Assembly: GCF_002999335.1 (NCBI RefSeq)
Contig: NW_020312447.1
Location: 1-64,000 of the forward strand
Direction of reading: 5' to 3'
DNA: 64,000 nucleotides
DNA from: Cyclospora cayetanensis
Lineage: Eukaryota; Apicomplexa; Conoidasida; Eucoccidiorida; Eimeriidae
A program made the position numbers and the translations under genes. The notes below the pieces were generated by a model. The model did no database searches, was not told the origin of the DNA, and saw only the letters and a program-made list of their open reading frames with translations. Positions 48,201 through 63,200 of this stretch are shown here, piece after piece. The first letter of the stretch is position 1. Each line of letters starts with the position of its first letter.

Positions 48201-51200
48201 ATTGTTAGTCAGTCGCGATTATGCTTATTATCCATTTTTGTTTGCTGCAGGGCGAGTGTGTCCTGCCGGCACAACTTCAGATAAAGGGCCCAAATGTCCT
48301 CCTGGATTCTACAGCCCTGTTGAGGGGTTGACACATGAAGCAGAGTGTCTTCCTTGTGAGCTTAACTAAAATCAATTTAAGTAAATGCCTTTGTACCTTA
48401 AAAACAATCATACGTCATGAGGAAGCAACTTTACTGCAAGTATCCAGGAGCATAAGCTAAACCAGGCGCAATATTACCTCCTGGCCAACCTAAATTTTTC
48501 ATGGATCTCTTTCAGGTCCAGCAGGATCATACTGTGACTATGGCGGTGAAGACAGTGCTCCAGACAGAGTCACGGGGCAATGCCCTGATGGGACAATGTC
48601 GCTCAACACCGGGCATTTCGGGGATAAGCACGCCATACGGCCTATTGAACCTGTCGGAGGTGAGAAGTCAAAAAATATGTGCTGCACGTAAAAACAAGTT
48701 ATGCGCCTTATGTGCCAATCATCCGAAAAATGGGGTTCTGCTGGATAAGCTAGCCCAACGTTATTCCTGTCTTAATGGCGGCAGAAATGAACGTTGAAAA
48801 GTTTTACCCATTCTATTCCTTATGTTACGTATATTGGCAACTGTGCCTATGTGACCCAGCTAAGTAATATCTTTACATCGTTAGTCCTAGGTTTTCGTTG
48901 TAGCTGTATTATTCACATGTCTTTATACCGATAGAGTGACCTGCCTGTAGCGCTGCTGAGGAGGTGTTTCAGGTCAGGAAGCACAATGTGTCACATGCGA
49001 CCCCGGCTATAAGTGTTCTGGCGGAATACGGTCACCTTGTGGACGTGGGTATTACTCCGATGGCAGTGGAGAGTGTAAGACGTGCCTGGCTGGGCATTAC
49101 TGTTGGAAAGAAGCTACAACAAGTCAACAGATGGACAAGCAAAAGTGTCCTGCTGGAGCCTATTGCGAGGCAGGAACTAGTTCTATTCCCCTTCCAGCGA
49201 GTCACCCGTGTCCATCGGGATCTTACTGCCCAGAGGTGCGCTTCTCTTCCTTGCCCTGCAGAAAGGATTGTTGTGTGCCAGTATGTAATGGAGTGATATT
49301 CGGTAGGCTGTGTCATCTACCCTGGATTGATGAAAGTAAAATGAAGGCGACTCGTTTCTGGAATGAAGCATGTAACTGTGGGCACTTTACTTCTCAAAGC
49401 CTAGTAGAGTGGTCTTACTGCGTGCTTGTCGTACACAGGGGGTAGCCAATCCAATTCCTTGTGAGGCAGGGACAGTAAATCCAAAACCTGGCCAGGTTTG
49501 TACAATTCCCTGGAAAATGTTAGTGGTGTGGATCCAGCAGTATGGCAAGCTTAGCGCTAGTTGTACTTCTCGTCCTTTCTAGTCGAGCTTTCTCACACAT
49601 CTTTGCGTGTGCGACGGGCTTTCAACAGGGGGATTCTACGGGCTGTGTGCTCGTTTCTGCTGGACAATACGCGTCACAGCCTGGGTTGTCTGAGGCTGAA
49701 GGGGAATGCCAGGAAGGTTACTACTGTCCAGAAGGGTCTACCTCTGCAACAATGAACCGATGCCCAAACGGGACCTACGGGTAAGTTACTTGTGTGTAGG
49801 CTGAATCGCCTGCCGTCACTGCTATGTTTGACGCCAACCAGTTACTCGATACGTCGCCCAAGTGTCGAAAGATAGAGTAGTAGTGGTAACATAGAATGGT
49901 ACTTGACCAGTGTACGTGCGCTTTTGCCAAGTAGCAGTCTCCTGGTATGCTTTGCAGTGCCCAAGCAGGTGCTAGGACTGAAGAAGACTGTGATAAGTGC
50001 CCACAGGGTGAGTTCATGTTTCCGAGCATCGGCAGGAGATAAGAACGCATGCAGGGGACTTGCGTGTTACATTAGGGTGTATGCTAAAATGCTTTGGTAC
50101 CCGCGTTTGTGCTCGGCTTCAGGATATTACTGCAGTGCAGAGAAAATGAGCCTCTGTCCCCAAGGCAAGTATTGCGATCTAGGCGCCACTGAGCCAAAGG
50201 ACTGTCCAGTTGGAACGTTTAGTACAACACAGGGGAATGCTTCGGTTTACGATTGCATAGACTGTCCTCCCGGACATTACTGTGAAGAAGAAGGTACGTA
50301 TTTCGATTCCCTAAACGCACCGCTGGGCTAGCGGTGCTTTGCGTATAGCAAGTGAGAATGGCTTTTCTGAAACCTGCCTTAACTTTTAGGCCGAACTCCT
50401 TCTCTTTCTCCCTTAAACCCTATCTAAATAAACATTTAAAGCTCTGCTTTATTCTGGCTAGTGCCAAGCGCGGGGTCAATTTGTGCAGGCCTTACTGCCC
50501 CTTCCGGTAATTGCGACGAGGGGTGAGCTGTCGCACTAATCCTTGCATGAACTACTGGCTAGAAGGCAGAGGAGCTTCCTTATCAGATAAGACTGCTGTT
50601 CCTGATCAATAGTGGCAGGGTTGCTCGTAGTTTGTAGATGCACAGCATACAGGCAGTGGATTGGACCAGCCATCTCATGGTGCAGTTCCTAAGAAAAAGC
50701 ACAAGACATCGGTGCACATCTCGGTTTGCTAAAGGCCTATGCCGTGCGTCTAAGAACATTGATAGTCTTGTAATTTGGGGTGCAGATATTTGTGTTATGG
50801 GGGAGCCTCATCGCCTCGACCTACCGATGGAGTGACAGGGGAGCTCTGCACGCCTGGAGGATACTGTAAGAGGGTAAGGCCTGGGTTACTGCTCGTGGAA
50901 TGTATTTGAAATGCTGAGTTTAAACAGTTCTTTCTGTGTATTCCCATCTATACTAATCAATGCGCCTAAAGATTACTTCTTCTTATGTCGACTCACGTGC
51001 ACGTGCGTAAGTACTGTATGCTTGTCATGCTGGATTATGTAGGGGGCAACAACAAAGTCATATTGCCCCCGAGGAACCTACAATCCCTCCCCAGGAGCAT
51101 CATCGAAAGATCAATGCATACACTGCCCTCCAGGAGCTTTCTGCACAGGAAGCGACTCAACCGAACCTGATGGACCGTGTTCCCCTGGAGCTTACTGTAC

Positions 51201-54200
51201 AGGGGGGGCTGATATTCCTCGGTGAGCAGGACTTGATATTCACTATACTCGTATGCTGCTGAAAAAAGCCATTAGAACACGTCAAGTAGGGTTGTACTGG
51301 GCTGCACTATGTTATGCTGATATGCACGATTTGTCATATTGTAAGTGAATCCTTGGCGTGTCACTCTCAGTTTGTCATGGAATCGCTGTCATAGTTGTAT
51401 GCCTCTAGCACACATGCCATCACTCTCATGCTTTCCAGGCATGTCAGCAGCTTTCTGCATTCTGGTTGGCAGGCAGAAAATAGTGCAGGCAGGGTATTTC
51501 GCTCCGGAAGCCTCTACCGAACAGATTCCATGCCCAGCTGGGAGCTTCTCACCGCATGCAGGATTGGCTGAATGTTATCTTTGTGCTCGTGGGTGGGTAG
51601 AGAGAAAGTGCAGCATTATGATCCAAACCTCAACTAGGTCAAGATCTTTTGGTCACTAAAGCCTGTTACTAATCCTACGTCAACTGGTTTGAATTTTCAC
51701 ACACGTAGCAGTCCACTAATAGTGATATATTCACGCGTTTGAGACCTCATGTGCAGAACTGTGCTTATAGATGGGTCACCAAGAACACTGGAGAGCAACG
51801 GTGTGAACCGTGCCACTACGGGATGTACTGCCCTGAGGAAGGAACACCTGTGGAAAAGCCCTGTCCCGTGGGAACCTACAGAGATACTGGTTACGGATCC
51901 TCACTCACCAGTTGCCATCAGTGCCCGCCATACAAAGCTTGCACAAAGGAAGGCGAAACACGCAAAGAGTTGGTGGATTGTGAAGCTGGATTTTACTGTA
52001 TATATGGGTCGTGGTCTACAGAGCCATCGGAGTCTGATTTACTGTACGATCCAATTAAAGGTGGACCATGTCCTCCAGGTCTCTATTGTGAAAGATCTCA
52101 ACCGCCAATGCCGTGCCCAAGAGGCACCCTTGGTACTGCAGGCAAGCAAACGTCGCCAGACGAGTGTCCCAAATGCCCTGAAGGTACGGGAAAGCCTGCA
52201 GTGCTTGTAGTGGGCTGTGAATTCTCCTAGCGTCACCTGAATGTAGTTGGGCCCGTGGGTCTCCACCGGTTTTAGTGTTCGTTTTTATCATGTCTACAAC
52301 CAACAGTATGCACACCGAATGTGGCTTGACTACAGGGAGGTTTTGCGAGCACCTAGGGACTTTAACGGCCAAACCCTGCACTGCGGGATTTTTCTGCCTT
52401 CCTGGGACAATTGTCGCCGAGAGGATAAATACTATCTGCCCAGAGGGCAGTGTTTGTCCAGCTGGAAGCAGTGGTAGCCAGGCATGTGCCATAGGTACCT
52501 TTGCGCCGCTCAAGGGCATGGAACAATGTATAAAATGTCCTGCTGGTTACCTCTGTGCAAACGCGGCCGCTGATTTCGACACACAGCCTTGTCCAGTTGG
52601 ACACTTTTGTGTCCTAGGTAAGGACCATGCAATACCTTGTGGATAATTTCGCATAATCTGAATGCCGCCTCGGGCACCCTGGCCTTCACCAACTCACGGT
52701 ATCAGGTATTGTGACATGTACTGAGATCACAGGGACATCGGAGAAACGACCTTGCCCAGCTGGCACTGCAGGCCTAGCGAGTAATCTGTCGAACTCATCT
52801 CTTTGCCTTGCTTGTCCGTCTGGCCACTACTGTCCCACTGAAGCGATGTAAGCTATCACTATCTCCTCTCAGACTAGTAGGACAAGTAGCTGCAAGGAAA
52901 TGAGTGATGCCTTCTGCATATGCATCTTTAGTTGGTGCGCCTATATTCAGCGCGAGTGGCGATCAGGTCCAAGAGTGTTCTAAGGGGAAGTACTGCAATC
53001 CAGGAACAAAGGGAGAAGATGAACAAGTTATTTGCCCTGTTGGTTATTACTGTCCCAAGACTTCCAGCACCCCAATACCTTGCAAGGGTGGAAAACTATG
53101 CACAATGGCTGGCTTAGAATCACCCGACGAGGACTGCTCTGAAGGGCTGTACTGCCAGCCTGGTACAGAAGAATATACTCCAGCAGAGGGAGAGCAGTGC
53201 CCTGGAGGTGCTTACTGTCCTATTGGTTCGGCTAGTCCATTATTATGTCCGATCGGGAAAGTATCACCGACCTCGGGGGAGAGGTCCGAGGATTCGTGCG
53301 TAGACTGCCCAGCTGGAAGGTACGAGCCTGCTCTGAGTGTTAAGTTGGTCGTTCAACCCAGGTTGTACTAGGCTTAACAACCTCTCTCGACAGCCCCTTT
53401 ATCGAAGTATCCTGGATATCACAACGCATATAAATAATGTGCTAGCCTACTGCAAGTTTTGCTCGACCTGCTGCAGAAATCCTTGTTCCCATCCTGCTTG
53501 TGGCTTCAGCTACTGCGGATTTCCTGGACTTACCACATACCAGGGGCTCTGCAGCTCCGGTTATTTCTGCCCAGAAGGCAGTATTGTTGCCGAACCACAA
53601 GAACACAGGTGTCCAGTAGGACACAAGTGCCCAGCAGGATCATCTGTAGCAACACCATGCAATCCTGATATGAATGAGTACCAACCAAGGAGAGCACAGG
53701 CATTTTGCGAGAGCTGCCCTGCCGGTTCTGCTTGCGACTCCGGTAGTGCAACCCTGTGCCCTACTGTAAGTAAATGAATATATATTGGACCAACAAACAG
53801 GAGCACATGCTTAATGTATCAATACAATGCGGAGGCACGATGAATCATGTAAAGGTCACCCAAGGACACGAGCGCTTTGTTTTTTGTGGCACAGGGGCAG
53901 TACTGCCCACTAGGAATGAAACCCCAGAAGTGTGCTGCAGGGACGTTCAATCCCCTTTCGGGTGCACAGAGTGCAGCATTCTGTCTGGCCTGCCTTCCTG
54001 GTCATGCATGTACAAAAGAGGGCCTGAGCAAACCAGATGCGAAGTGCTCGGCAGGACACTTCTGCGTTGCTGGCGCTTCGACTCAAACACCGGAAGATGA
54101 GTGGATTGATGGTGGAGGGGCGTGTACACCAGGGTATTTTTGCCCGGAGGGATCTACAGTCCCTACGCCATGCCCAAATGGCAAATACTGTCCCGATGCA

Positions 54201-57200
54201 AAAGCAACATTGCCAAAGGGAGAGTGTATGGCCGGGCATTATTGTGCACACCATGCAACAAACCAACGAGCTACAACTGCTTTCTCGTCCCGAGAATGTC
54301 CATCAGATGTGAAACAAGGAGTGTGTCCCTTGGGTTCTTTTTGTCCTCCGGGAGCTGTGTTTCCATATAAATGCCCTCCAGGTAAACCTCTGCCTCACAA
54401 TATGCACTAAAAGCTTTATACTGCAAGCTCTTCTTGGAGACGACACTCAACAGGCTTGCAGCTACTCGGTGAATAGTACACTAATATCAGTAAAGCTTGT
54501 AGCTATTAAAGAAGCTTTCGAGAGTCATTATTACCTTGAGTAAGGCCTATGCTGCGCTAGGCACTGTAAGAAGTACCACTGGCGGTACATCGATTACTGA
54601 CTGCCAACCATGCCCCGAAGGGAATTACTGTACCCACATAGGAGCATCAACCGTGAATTTGGACAGATGTCTGGATGGCCGGCACTGCAAAGAAGGCTCG
54701 CGAGTGTGTTGATCGCTTGTGCACTACAAGGATTATTTTTTATGCTATTTAATTAAATGCTTTAATAGCCCAGTATAAAGAAACTACTTTTATGTTGGGG
54801 AAGCAATAAAAAATAATGTGCGTATCCTTTTGACTACAGACCAAATTTGGTGTTCCATGCCCAAGCGGGCACTATTGTACTAGCGATGCAGGAGCTCCGC
54901 GAGAGTGCCACATAGGGTACCCCCAACTGCTTTACTCCCACTAGCCAGTCCTCAATTCGCCAAGCAATGAAAATGACACTTAGCCCAGTAGTGCACCATA
55001 TATCGTCCTTTGCCCCCGGATAGATGTTTTGTATGGTAAGCGGCAGAGTAGTTAGCCAACTGGCAAAGCAGGCAATCAAGTACAAGTGGCAGAGACTGGC
55101 TGAGTAACACTGTTTATGATGTCGGCTTTTAGGACATATCAGTCAGGAGAGGGGGCGGCAACATGTGAGCCATGTCCTCAAGGTACGGCGTTATACCTAC
55201 TGAATACAGATGACCAAAGCAGTATCACCACGCAGAATTGTACACCTACTGCATTCATTTGCTTCATTTGTGGGCAGGGTTTAAGTGCAATGATTTGGGC
55301 ACTACCGAACCCAAGGAGTGCCCTAAAGGGTTCGTCTGCAGGAATGGCAGTGAGATCGCATGCCCGGCTGGAACGTATCTTGAGCACACTGGATCCTCAA
55401 GCGATACATCATGCAAGCCTTGGTGAGTTATTTCGTCTTGCGCTGCTCTACTGCAATCTGAAGCCAATGCGTATAATAAGAGTTCTCATACTTGATGACC
55501 GCAGCGTGTGCCAGTCTCGTTTTACAGTCCTCCGGGAAAGGCGTGCACACACGTCGGGTCCACTTCTATCACTGAAGCTGCAAGTTGTACTGAAGGCTAC
55601 TACTGCCGGCTAGGAGCACCATCACCCACGCCGACAGAGATATCATGTTTAGACGAAGAGAAGACTGCATGTCTCCCAGGTGCAAGATGCCCATTGGGGT
55701 ACTTCTGCCCAGCAGGCTCTTCATCTCCCATGGCCTGCCCTCTGGGCACGACTGGGAAAATCGAGGGAGCTACTTCAACAGCTGCTTGCGCAGCGTGCCC
55801 TTCTGGGTTCTTCTGCCCGCCCGGTGGGGGGCAAAGGCCTTGTCATGCAGGCTTTGTGTGCTCTGGAGGGGCATCAGTTCCCAAGCCTATGGCCGCCAAT
55901 GGTACCATCTGCCAAAAAGGTCACTACTGCCCTGACGGTCTTCTTGAAACTGAATGCGCTGCAGGCACCTATGCAGATGCTCAGGTGAGCTCATGCTCAG
56001 TTGTGACGCTCCGATTGCCCAACCTCACTGGGCTCTAACAAGCAATAATCAGGCATTTCAAAGGTCAAAGGGCATACCGTTACCGATGAAATTTTAATAA
56101 TTTTGTTGTGTTGTCTGATAGGGTCTCTCAGAATGCAAACCATGCCCTGCTGGATTCGTCTGTAACAATCAAGGCAATCTATCCCGTCACTGCCCCCATC
56201 CCAACGGCCCTTTTATAGTACACGAAAAACGCGCCCTCTAGAAATCTCGTAACTTGAAGCTGGAATCCAGTGGGAATGAATCGTAGCGTTCGGAAACGGA
56301 TGTCAACTTGCATTCAATGTACTGGCTTAAACTGTCCCTTTTCAGGTAGTATGACGGGCACTGAAACGAAGTGCTCACGAGGATATTTTTGCCCAACTGG
56401 CTCAATTGAGGCTAACAAATGCCCCATGGGCACATTTAATAAAGCTGAAGGCCTGCACGATATCTCGTATTGCTCTCCCTGCCCTCCAGGTGTGCGCCCC
56501 TTCAGAATAACTTCAGAAGATGAGTAGGGGAAGGTAGCAGTATGAGGCCACATTTGTAATAAACGAGTCTACATACACCCTCACCGTCTTTTTTGTTGGA
56601 TAATCCCAGTATGTACGACGCTGTTCTACTCAAGGGTTATCGGCCCACTGAATCCCTCTTCATGCAACAGGCAAATATTGTGACAGAGGAGGGCTTGAAC
56701 AACCTTCAGAAGACTGCGCTGCGGGCTTTTACTGCCAAACGGGCTCAATACAGCCGCAGAAAGATGTGGAAGAATGGCCCAAAGGCAGTGGCAAATGTCC
56801 TCCGGGGCACTATTGTCCGAAGGGAAGTGTACGTACGGCACGAACTCAATACAAAAGTGCATCTAAAGCATGGTCAGTAACTGAAAAGGAGTGCCATGGG
56901 ACCTTTGTGTGTTTCTTACCTCACTATATATACACCTGCTGCAATATAGGCATTGAGGGAGACTCATTCTAGGGCTTGTTTTTGTGTAGGGGGCACCCGA
57001 ACGATGTCCGCCTGGGACATTCAATGCAAATTGGGGAGCAGAAGCTTTAGCCAGCTGTCAGAAGTGCACTCAAGGAATGTTTTGCGGAAGCTGGGGGCTC
57101 AGCGCCCCAGATGGGCTGTGCAGTTCGGGTACGCCTCACCATCATGTCAAAATCGATAGTTGGTGCGCTGGTAACGAAATCAGTCACGCTATTGGAATGC

Positions 57201-60200
57201 ATATCGTAACCCGGAGGCAGGTTTGTGGTAACACTAAAGTCTGCTTGGTTTTCGGTTTGCTTGTAAGACCGCCGTTCAGCAGGCACGCTTTGCATAGTTC
57301 TTTAATTTCTTTGTGAATGCCATGGGCATGGGGTGCTTGTAGGCTTTTACTGCAAAGAAGGATCTACAACATCCACTCCACTGCAAGAGGCAGCAGGAGA
57401 CCTTTGCCCTACAGGCCACTATTGCACAGAAGGTAGGTGGCCAAAGGGGTGGCCATATGCAAATGGATCCATGCAATAAAGTGTGCCATCAGGTTGACGC
57501 CGACACACGTCACATGTTACCATACCATACTGCACGAATATTTATCACATTTACGGGCAGAAGCTGCTTGTTTCTGACTGTATTGTTGTACGGAGCCGTA
57601 TGCTGAATGACTTTATGCACTCGCTGTTACAAATTTCAGGGTCCTGGGAGCCAACACCTTGCCCATTAGGCACATTTAGTGCTCATACCGGTAAGTGTTC
57701 AAAGATGCATACTTCCTTGAGAAGTTTCATGCTTTCATGATTAAGCACCGCTCGTCCTCTTGTTCTAATTATGCAACTAGCAACATGATGTGTGGCCATT
57801 GATCACTTTTAGGTGCCAGCGAATGCTCAGCCTGTCCCGCGGGATACAAATGCCCAGAGGGCGCTGTGGAGCCTGAGGAATGCCCAGCTGGCCTTTACTG
57901 CCAAGTCGGAGAGTTACCAAAACCGTGCCCAGGGGGAACCAGATCCTCCACTACTGGCCTTTCTGAAGAAGGACAGGTAGTTTCGACCTGTGTATTGCGT
58001 TAGATGCTTCATAGAAACAAAAGTTTTAGCACTTAAATTGAGGAACTTCTCACCGTGGAATATGCGTCAATAGCTATCAGCGAGTCGAAGTTCAAGGTAT
58101 AAAGAGTACACTATGCACTGTGCGACATATTCAGGCATGCGTGTGTTGTTGCAGTGCATCGATTGTGGCTCCGGACAAGCTTGTGATGGCATGCACGCTA
58201 CTGGTCCTTGCTCTGAGGGGTTCCTCTGCCTCTCAGGGGTGGGGCCAACCAAGTCTCCCAGCCTCTGGCAGGATCTGTATTTGCCTTCCGCTATACAGAT
58301 GGGTGGCCCCTGCCCTATAGGTCACTTCTGTCAGGAGGGGGTTTCGCTCCCAACAGCTTGTCAAAGAGGCACATCCACAATAGCAGAGGGTAGCCGCAGT
58401 GCACAGGACTGCGTGCAATGCAGCGCTGGTTTTTACTGTAGCCTGAATTCGTCAGTAAGTACCGGTACACAAATGCCTTTCTTGGTCCCGAAATTTGCCT
58501 CTGTAAAAAAACTTTCCAACGCGGCCCCCAGTTATACATTAAGTGGTTCCTGCTTGTTGTTCGAATGAACCCCTGCAGGAAGTGCTCGAATGCCCGGCTG
58601 GCCACTATTGTGCCCCAGGGAGCATAGATCCCATTCCCTGTGCATCGGGCACCTATAATCTATCGCCACAAGCTTCTTCTGCTGATGAATGTTTGAAGTG
58701 CCCTGCTGGCTACGTTTGTACGACAGCAACAATAGACTACTCACAGTGGCCATGCCATGTGGGCTACTATTGCCCAGAAGGTTCTGCATTGCCACTACCG
58801 TGTGCACCAGGCACATATGGTGCTATCAGCAAAGCTGAGTCTTCCGAGGACTGCAAGGATTGCCCAGCAGGCAAGCTGTATATGCGAAGTACTGCGTTCA
58901 TGTGGCACTGCACTCGTGTAACAAGGGCTGCTTAAAACGAGTACAAACGAGTACCAGACCACAGATTAATGAAAAAATTCACCTCATGGACAACCCGCTT
59001 CAACAGCTGGGCTCACCACCACCGTTGCCTGGTTGTCAGTGCCTTTACTCATGGTATTCAGGGTACATCTGCATAGGAGGTGACGCGCCTCCTTCTCCTT
59101 GCCCCGCTGGAGGATTCTGTGAACAGGGATGTGCAGAAGCCACCCTGTGCCCGGCTGGACGTTATTGCCCTGGAGCCACAGATGTGCCGCTAATGTGCCC
59201 CAATGGTTACCACTGTCCTGAAGGCTCCATGCACCCTTTATCGTGCCCTGAGGAGGCCATCTGTCCGGCTGGGACTGGCGAACCAATCATATGCCCTGCA
59301 GGCAGCTACAGAACTACCTCGGCCCACTGCATTCAAACACCTTCTACCGAGACCTGTTGTGTGGCCTGCCCTCCAGTAAGCTCTAGATACTGCACAGCTT
59401 CAACAAGCTAGCCATAGGATACTGGTGAAATCTTTATAGTGGCTCGGCTTTGTTTCCGGGCTCCCTGGCATCCTCATATACTACCTCACTGTGCGGTGTC
59501 CCACTTCATCACTCCAACGTAATTCAGGGAACATACGCCCCCTATTCAGGAGCTTCATCCTGCGATCCATGTCCTGCTGGATACCTTTGTTACGGGGGTA
59601 CCTCCATGAGTACCCCTCAACTTCCAGAAACGGACAGGGGAGAGCCTTGCCCTGCGGGGCATTACTGTCCTTCTGGGAGTTCCATCGCTCAGCCATGCCC
59701 TGCTGGAACCTTCAATGACCAAGAGGCACGTGGCAATCTTCTTGAAGCCTGCAAAGCATGTGATCCCGACACGTATTCTAATAGCTCTGGCCAAACAGGT
59801 TGTTTTGCATGCGGCCCAACATCAATTGCCGACGCAGGGCAAACCACATGTACATGCATGGGTGCCCACCGGTGGTTCCAACCCAGTCAAGGTTCATGCA
59901 TTTGCAAGGGCGGCTTTGAGAGTTATGACACGACGGGAGCGTCAATGTCCAATATTGATTCTGTACTAGACTGCCAACCTATTGTAAAGGACAACTGTAG
60001 CGGGACTCAGCTCCAGCTGCTCTCTACTCCTGCCACACAGCTTCGCGCTAGCGATGGCGTTTGTAGGGATCCGTCAGAATGTGAAAAAGAGTGCCCCAGC
60101 GGTAAAGGAACCTTCCTAGCCCTGTCAGGGCAGTGTTTTTGCCTGCCTCTTAGAAACAGCGATTCAGTTTGCGATGCCGATTGCAAGTGAGTCCTGGCGT

Positions 60201-63200
60201 ACCTACCGCGCAGGTCTGCTGAGTTTTCCAATGCTCTGCAGTAGATCTGCTCAAGCGGAAGTACATAGTCGGTTCATGAATAAAGCATGAATATATGCTG
60301 ATATTACTTAGGCACCAAGTACTCCGGGCTCACTACAAGGATTCCGCCTTGATATTTAGTACCGAGGAAGATGGCATCGTCGGTCGAATAACGATTTCTG
60401 AGTTCGCGGGAAATGGGAGGGTACTGGGAAAGATTAGATGCTTGGAGGCCAGCTACAGCGAATGTGCAGTCCACTTCTATGAAGCGACAAAGGATGGTGT
60501 TTGGGGGCACCTTGGTGTCCCTCAAAGTACGCTGCTAGCCCGTCTTCCTGCACACCCGCATTCAACTTATTGTGGGGGCCTACAAGACAGTGACCATGCG
60601 TTCTTTCAAATAACGGAAGAAAGTTGTAGGACTCTGCTCAATAAGCTGCTAGTTATTTGTCGCACACGCTTTCAAACAGTAGTGTGTATGTGATTACAGG
60701 TTTTCAAGAAGAATATGGACCTTTTACGGAGCCAACAAAATCAATACAACGCCGATCCTACTTGTCCAGACATTTCCGTGTCTCAAACTCCACTTCAGCA
60801 ATACATTCCCCGGTGCAGTGTTTGCAGTTGTATGACACTGTTGCATGGTGGGTGGGCGATGGGGTCTATCCCGTCTTTTTAAAAGATTCTCTTCTAAACA
60901 CCAATGCTCCAGTGGATATATCACCGTTTTTACAACTAGAATCTCAAATTCGTTCTCAACAGGATGCCAGGGGCGCTAACAAGAGTACATTCACAGGGTC
61001 CAGCTTGCAGGTAAGGGTGAAAATCGCCCATGGCGTTTTTCACTATTGCTTGGTGCCCTGTTGGACAGAGCCAGCAGTAGATTTTACACTGTATTGTGCT
61101 CCTCACAATGTATTCTAGCCATAGCCTTCAGATGTGCGTCCTCACCCGACTAGAGATGTCCACTACCCGTACACACGCAGAGGACACCCAGGAGCTAACA
61201 TTCAAGTAACTTGAAATAAAGCCTTCTTCGGCCTTCCTATCAGTTTGTGCTACACAGCTTTGTGAGAGGTCATGCCTTGCTCCTGATCTGTGTATTTCTT
61301 CAGTATTTTGTATACACATTTACTATGGAGGGAATTTTTGCCTTCGGAACTAGCGAAGACAACGCGCCACAGGCTATATTCTCAGTCGTCGGCATGGGCA
61401 TGCACTGTCCTTTGGACACACGGTCAGCCAAAAGCCTGCCTGCTTTCCATGCATCGTAGGCGCAGTATTATGTATTACATGCATCAAAAAATGAGGCCGC
61501 GTCACCGATACGCCGGTCCGTTCCGCATGCGGTAGTCAACGAAGAGGTCGTTAAAGTATGCACTCGTTTAAACCGAGACAACAAAAAGCCATGAAAGCAG
61601 CACCTGCAAACATTTTTGCTACGTTTAGGTACCCCGAGGCAGCATCCCCTTCGTCGCTTGCACGCCTCGGAGTGCAGCTGCAGCAGGTGAATGTAGAGCC
61701 AGACATGACTATACTATTGCTGACGCTTTCCTGTTTACTGGCTATTCTGGTCGTTATGTTGGTGTCCATTTCGGCTGCAAGACGGCGTCAGTATCGGAAA
61801 CGGCAGAAGATGCACCGGAAAGACGTTAACGAGCGTCATGATCTTGTTCTAGGAAGCACGAGAGCGACAACAAGAATGCGAAGAAGGCTAGAGTCATTAC
61901 TCGCAGATTTGATTGAACAGAGGATCTATACACAAGAAAATTGCACAGTGCTTGCATTGGGCCCTGAGCAGATCGAGCCTATGCTGGGTCATATTCCTCG
62001 GGGGAATCCTCAACCACAAGCCTTTGAAAAAGCCTTTGGAGCATTACACAACCTCGAGCGCAAGCTCAAGTCATTTTCTTCTAATGCATCGCGACAGTTC
62101 CAGCAAACAGCACAAATCGTGGCGGTGGAACTTAGTGAACTAAAAAAGGAAATACTAGGTGCCCTAGAACCCATCGAGCAGAGGTTACAGGTGAGTATGA
62201 AAGGCATATTACTTTGTGCCCGACATGCTAACCAGATCGTCGCAAAAAGGCTTGTCAAAAAAGGATCGTAAACTATCACCCCGCGAAGTATCTTTGTACA
62301 TCACAATGAGTTCGTGATTTTGGCACGGTAAAACTTAATGGTGTAGTTAATTAGGGAAGACACGTGAAGGAAAATATTGTATGCACCAGCATTTGCGTCC
62401 TGTGCAAACAGCACCGCGGCAAGCTTCATGCGCACATGGGCCCTACGCTGGAGAGCATCAGTCGTCTTTTAGGCGATTTGAGATCGCCAGACTTGCTTAT
62501 GAATGCAATAGCCCGTGGAAGAGAGGAAGAGGGGCCTGACATGGAGGAGTCTGCTCTAATTGCAAAGTTTGTCCTCACCCCTACTAGCATCGGCGTGCCT
62601 GCAACCTTCCACGTCCGCCTGCTTCATGCTGCATTATATGGCTTGCGCCTCACCATGAAAAAGTCGGATTGCTTCCACATTTTTGCGGAGACTATTCGAA
62701 TGTTCAATAAATGGACCGCTGAACTGACAGCTAAAAATCGGCATACCGAAGGGGGGATAAATGCACTTTCCGAAGAAAAGAAGCAGTTGATGCGGAGCGG
62801 CTACGACCTACTGACAGAAGGGCGGACCATTGTTTCCGTTGCCAGGGATGCTGAAGAGAGCATCAGAGGTCGTTTCGTGGATGGCACGAGGCGCGAGGAG
62901 GAGATGCAGCAAACGTCCATTAAACAGCTTGCTGAAATTTTGTTCTCAGTGATAACTACAGCAATCAAAAACCTTGTGGAGCAAGAAGATGCACTTCTGC
63001 AATTGCATCTAAGCCAGTTGACTGGGCTGGTGTATGCTGGAAACAGTTCTTCTAACGGAAGTCAATGCAATGAGCAGAATGCCTCCATCGCAGTCCAGAC
63101 TTACGGCAAAGCTTGCAGAGCGCACTTTATGCAATCCATGAAGGCAGCAACTGAAATAATACAGAAGCAGTTTGGTAAGGATGAGGTATTTCTCTACATT

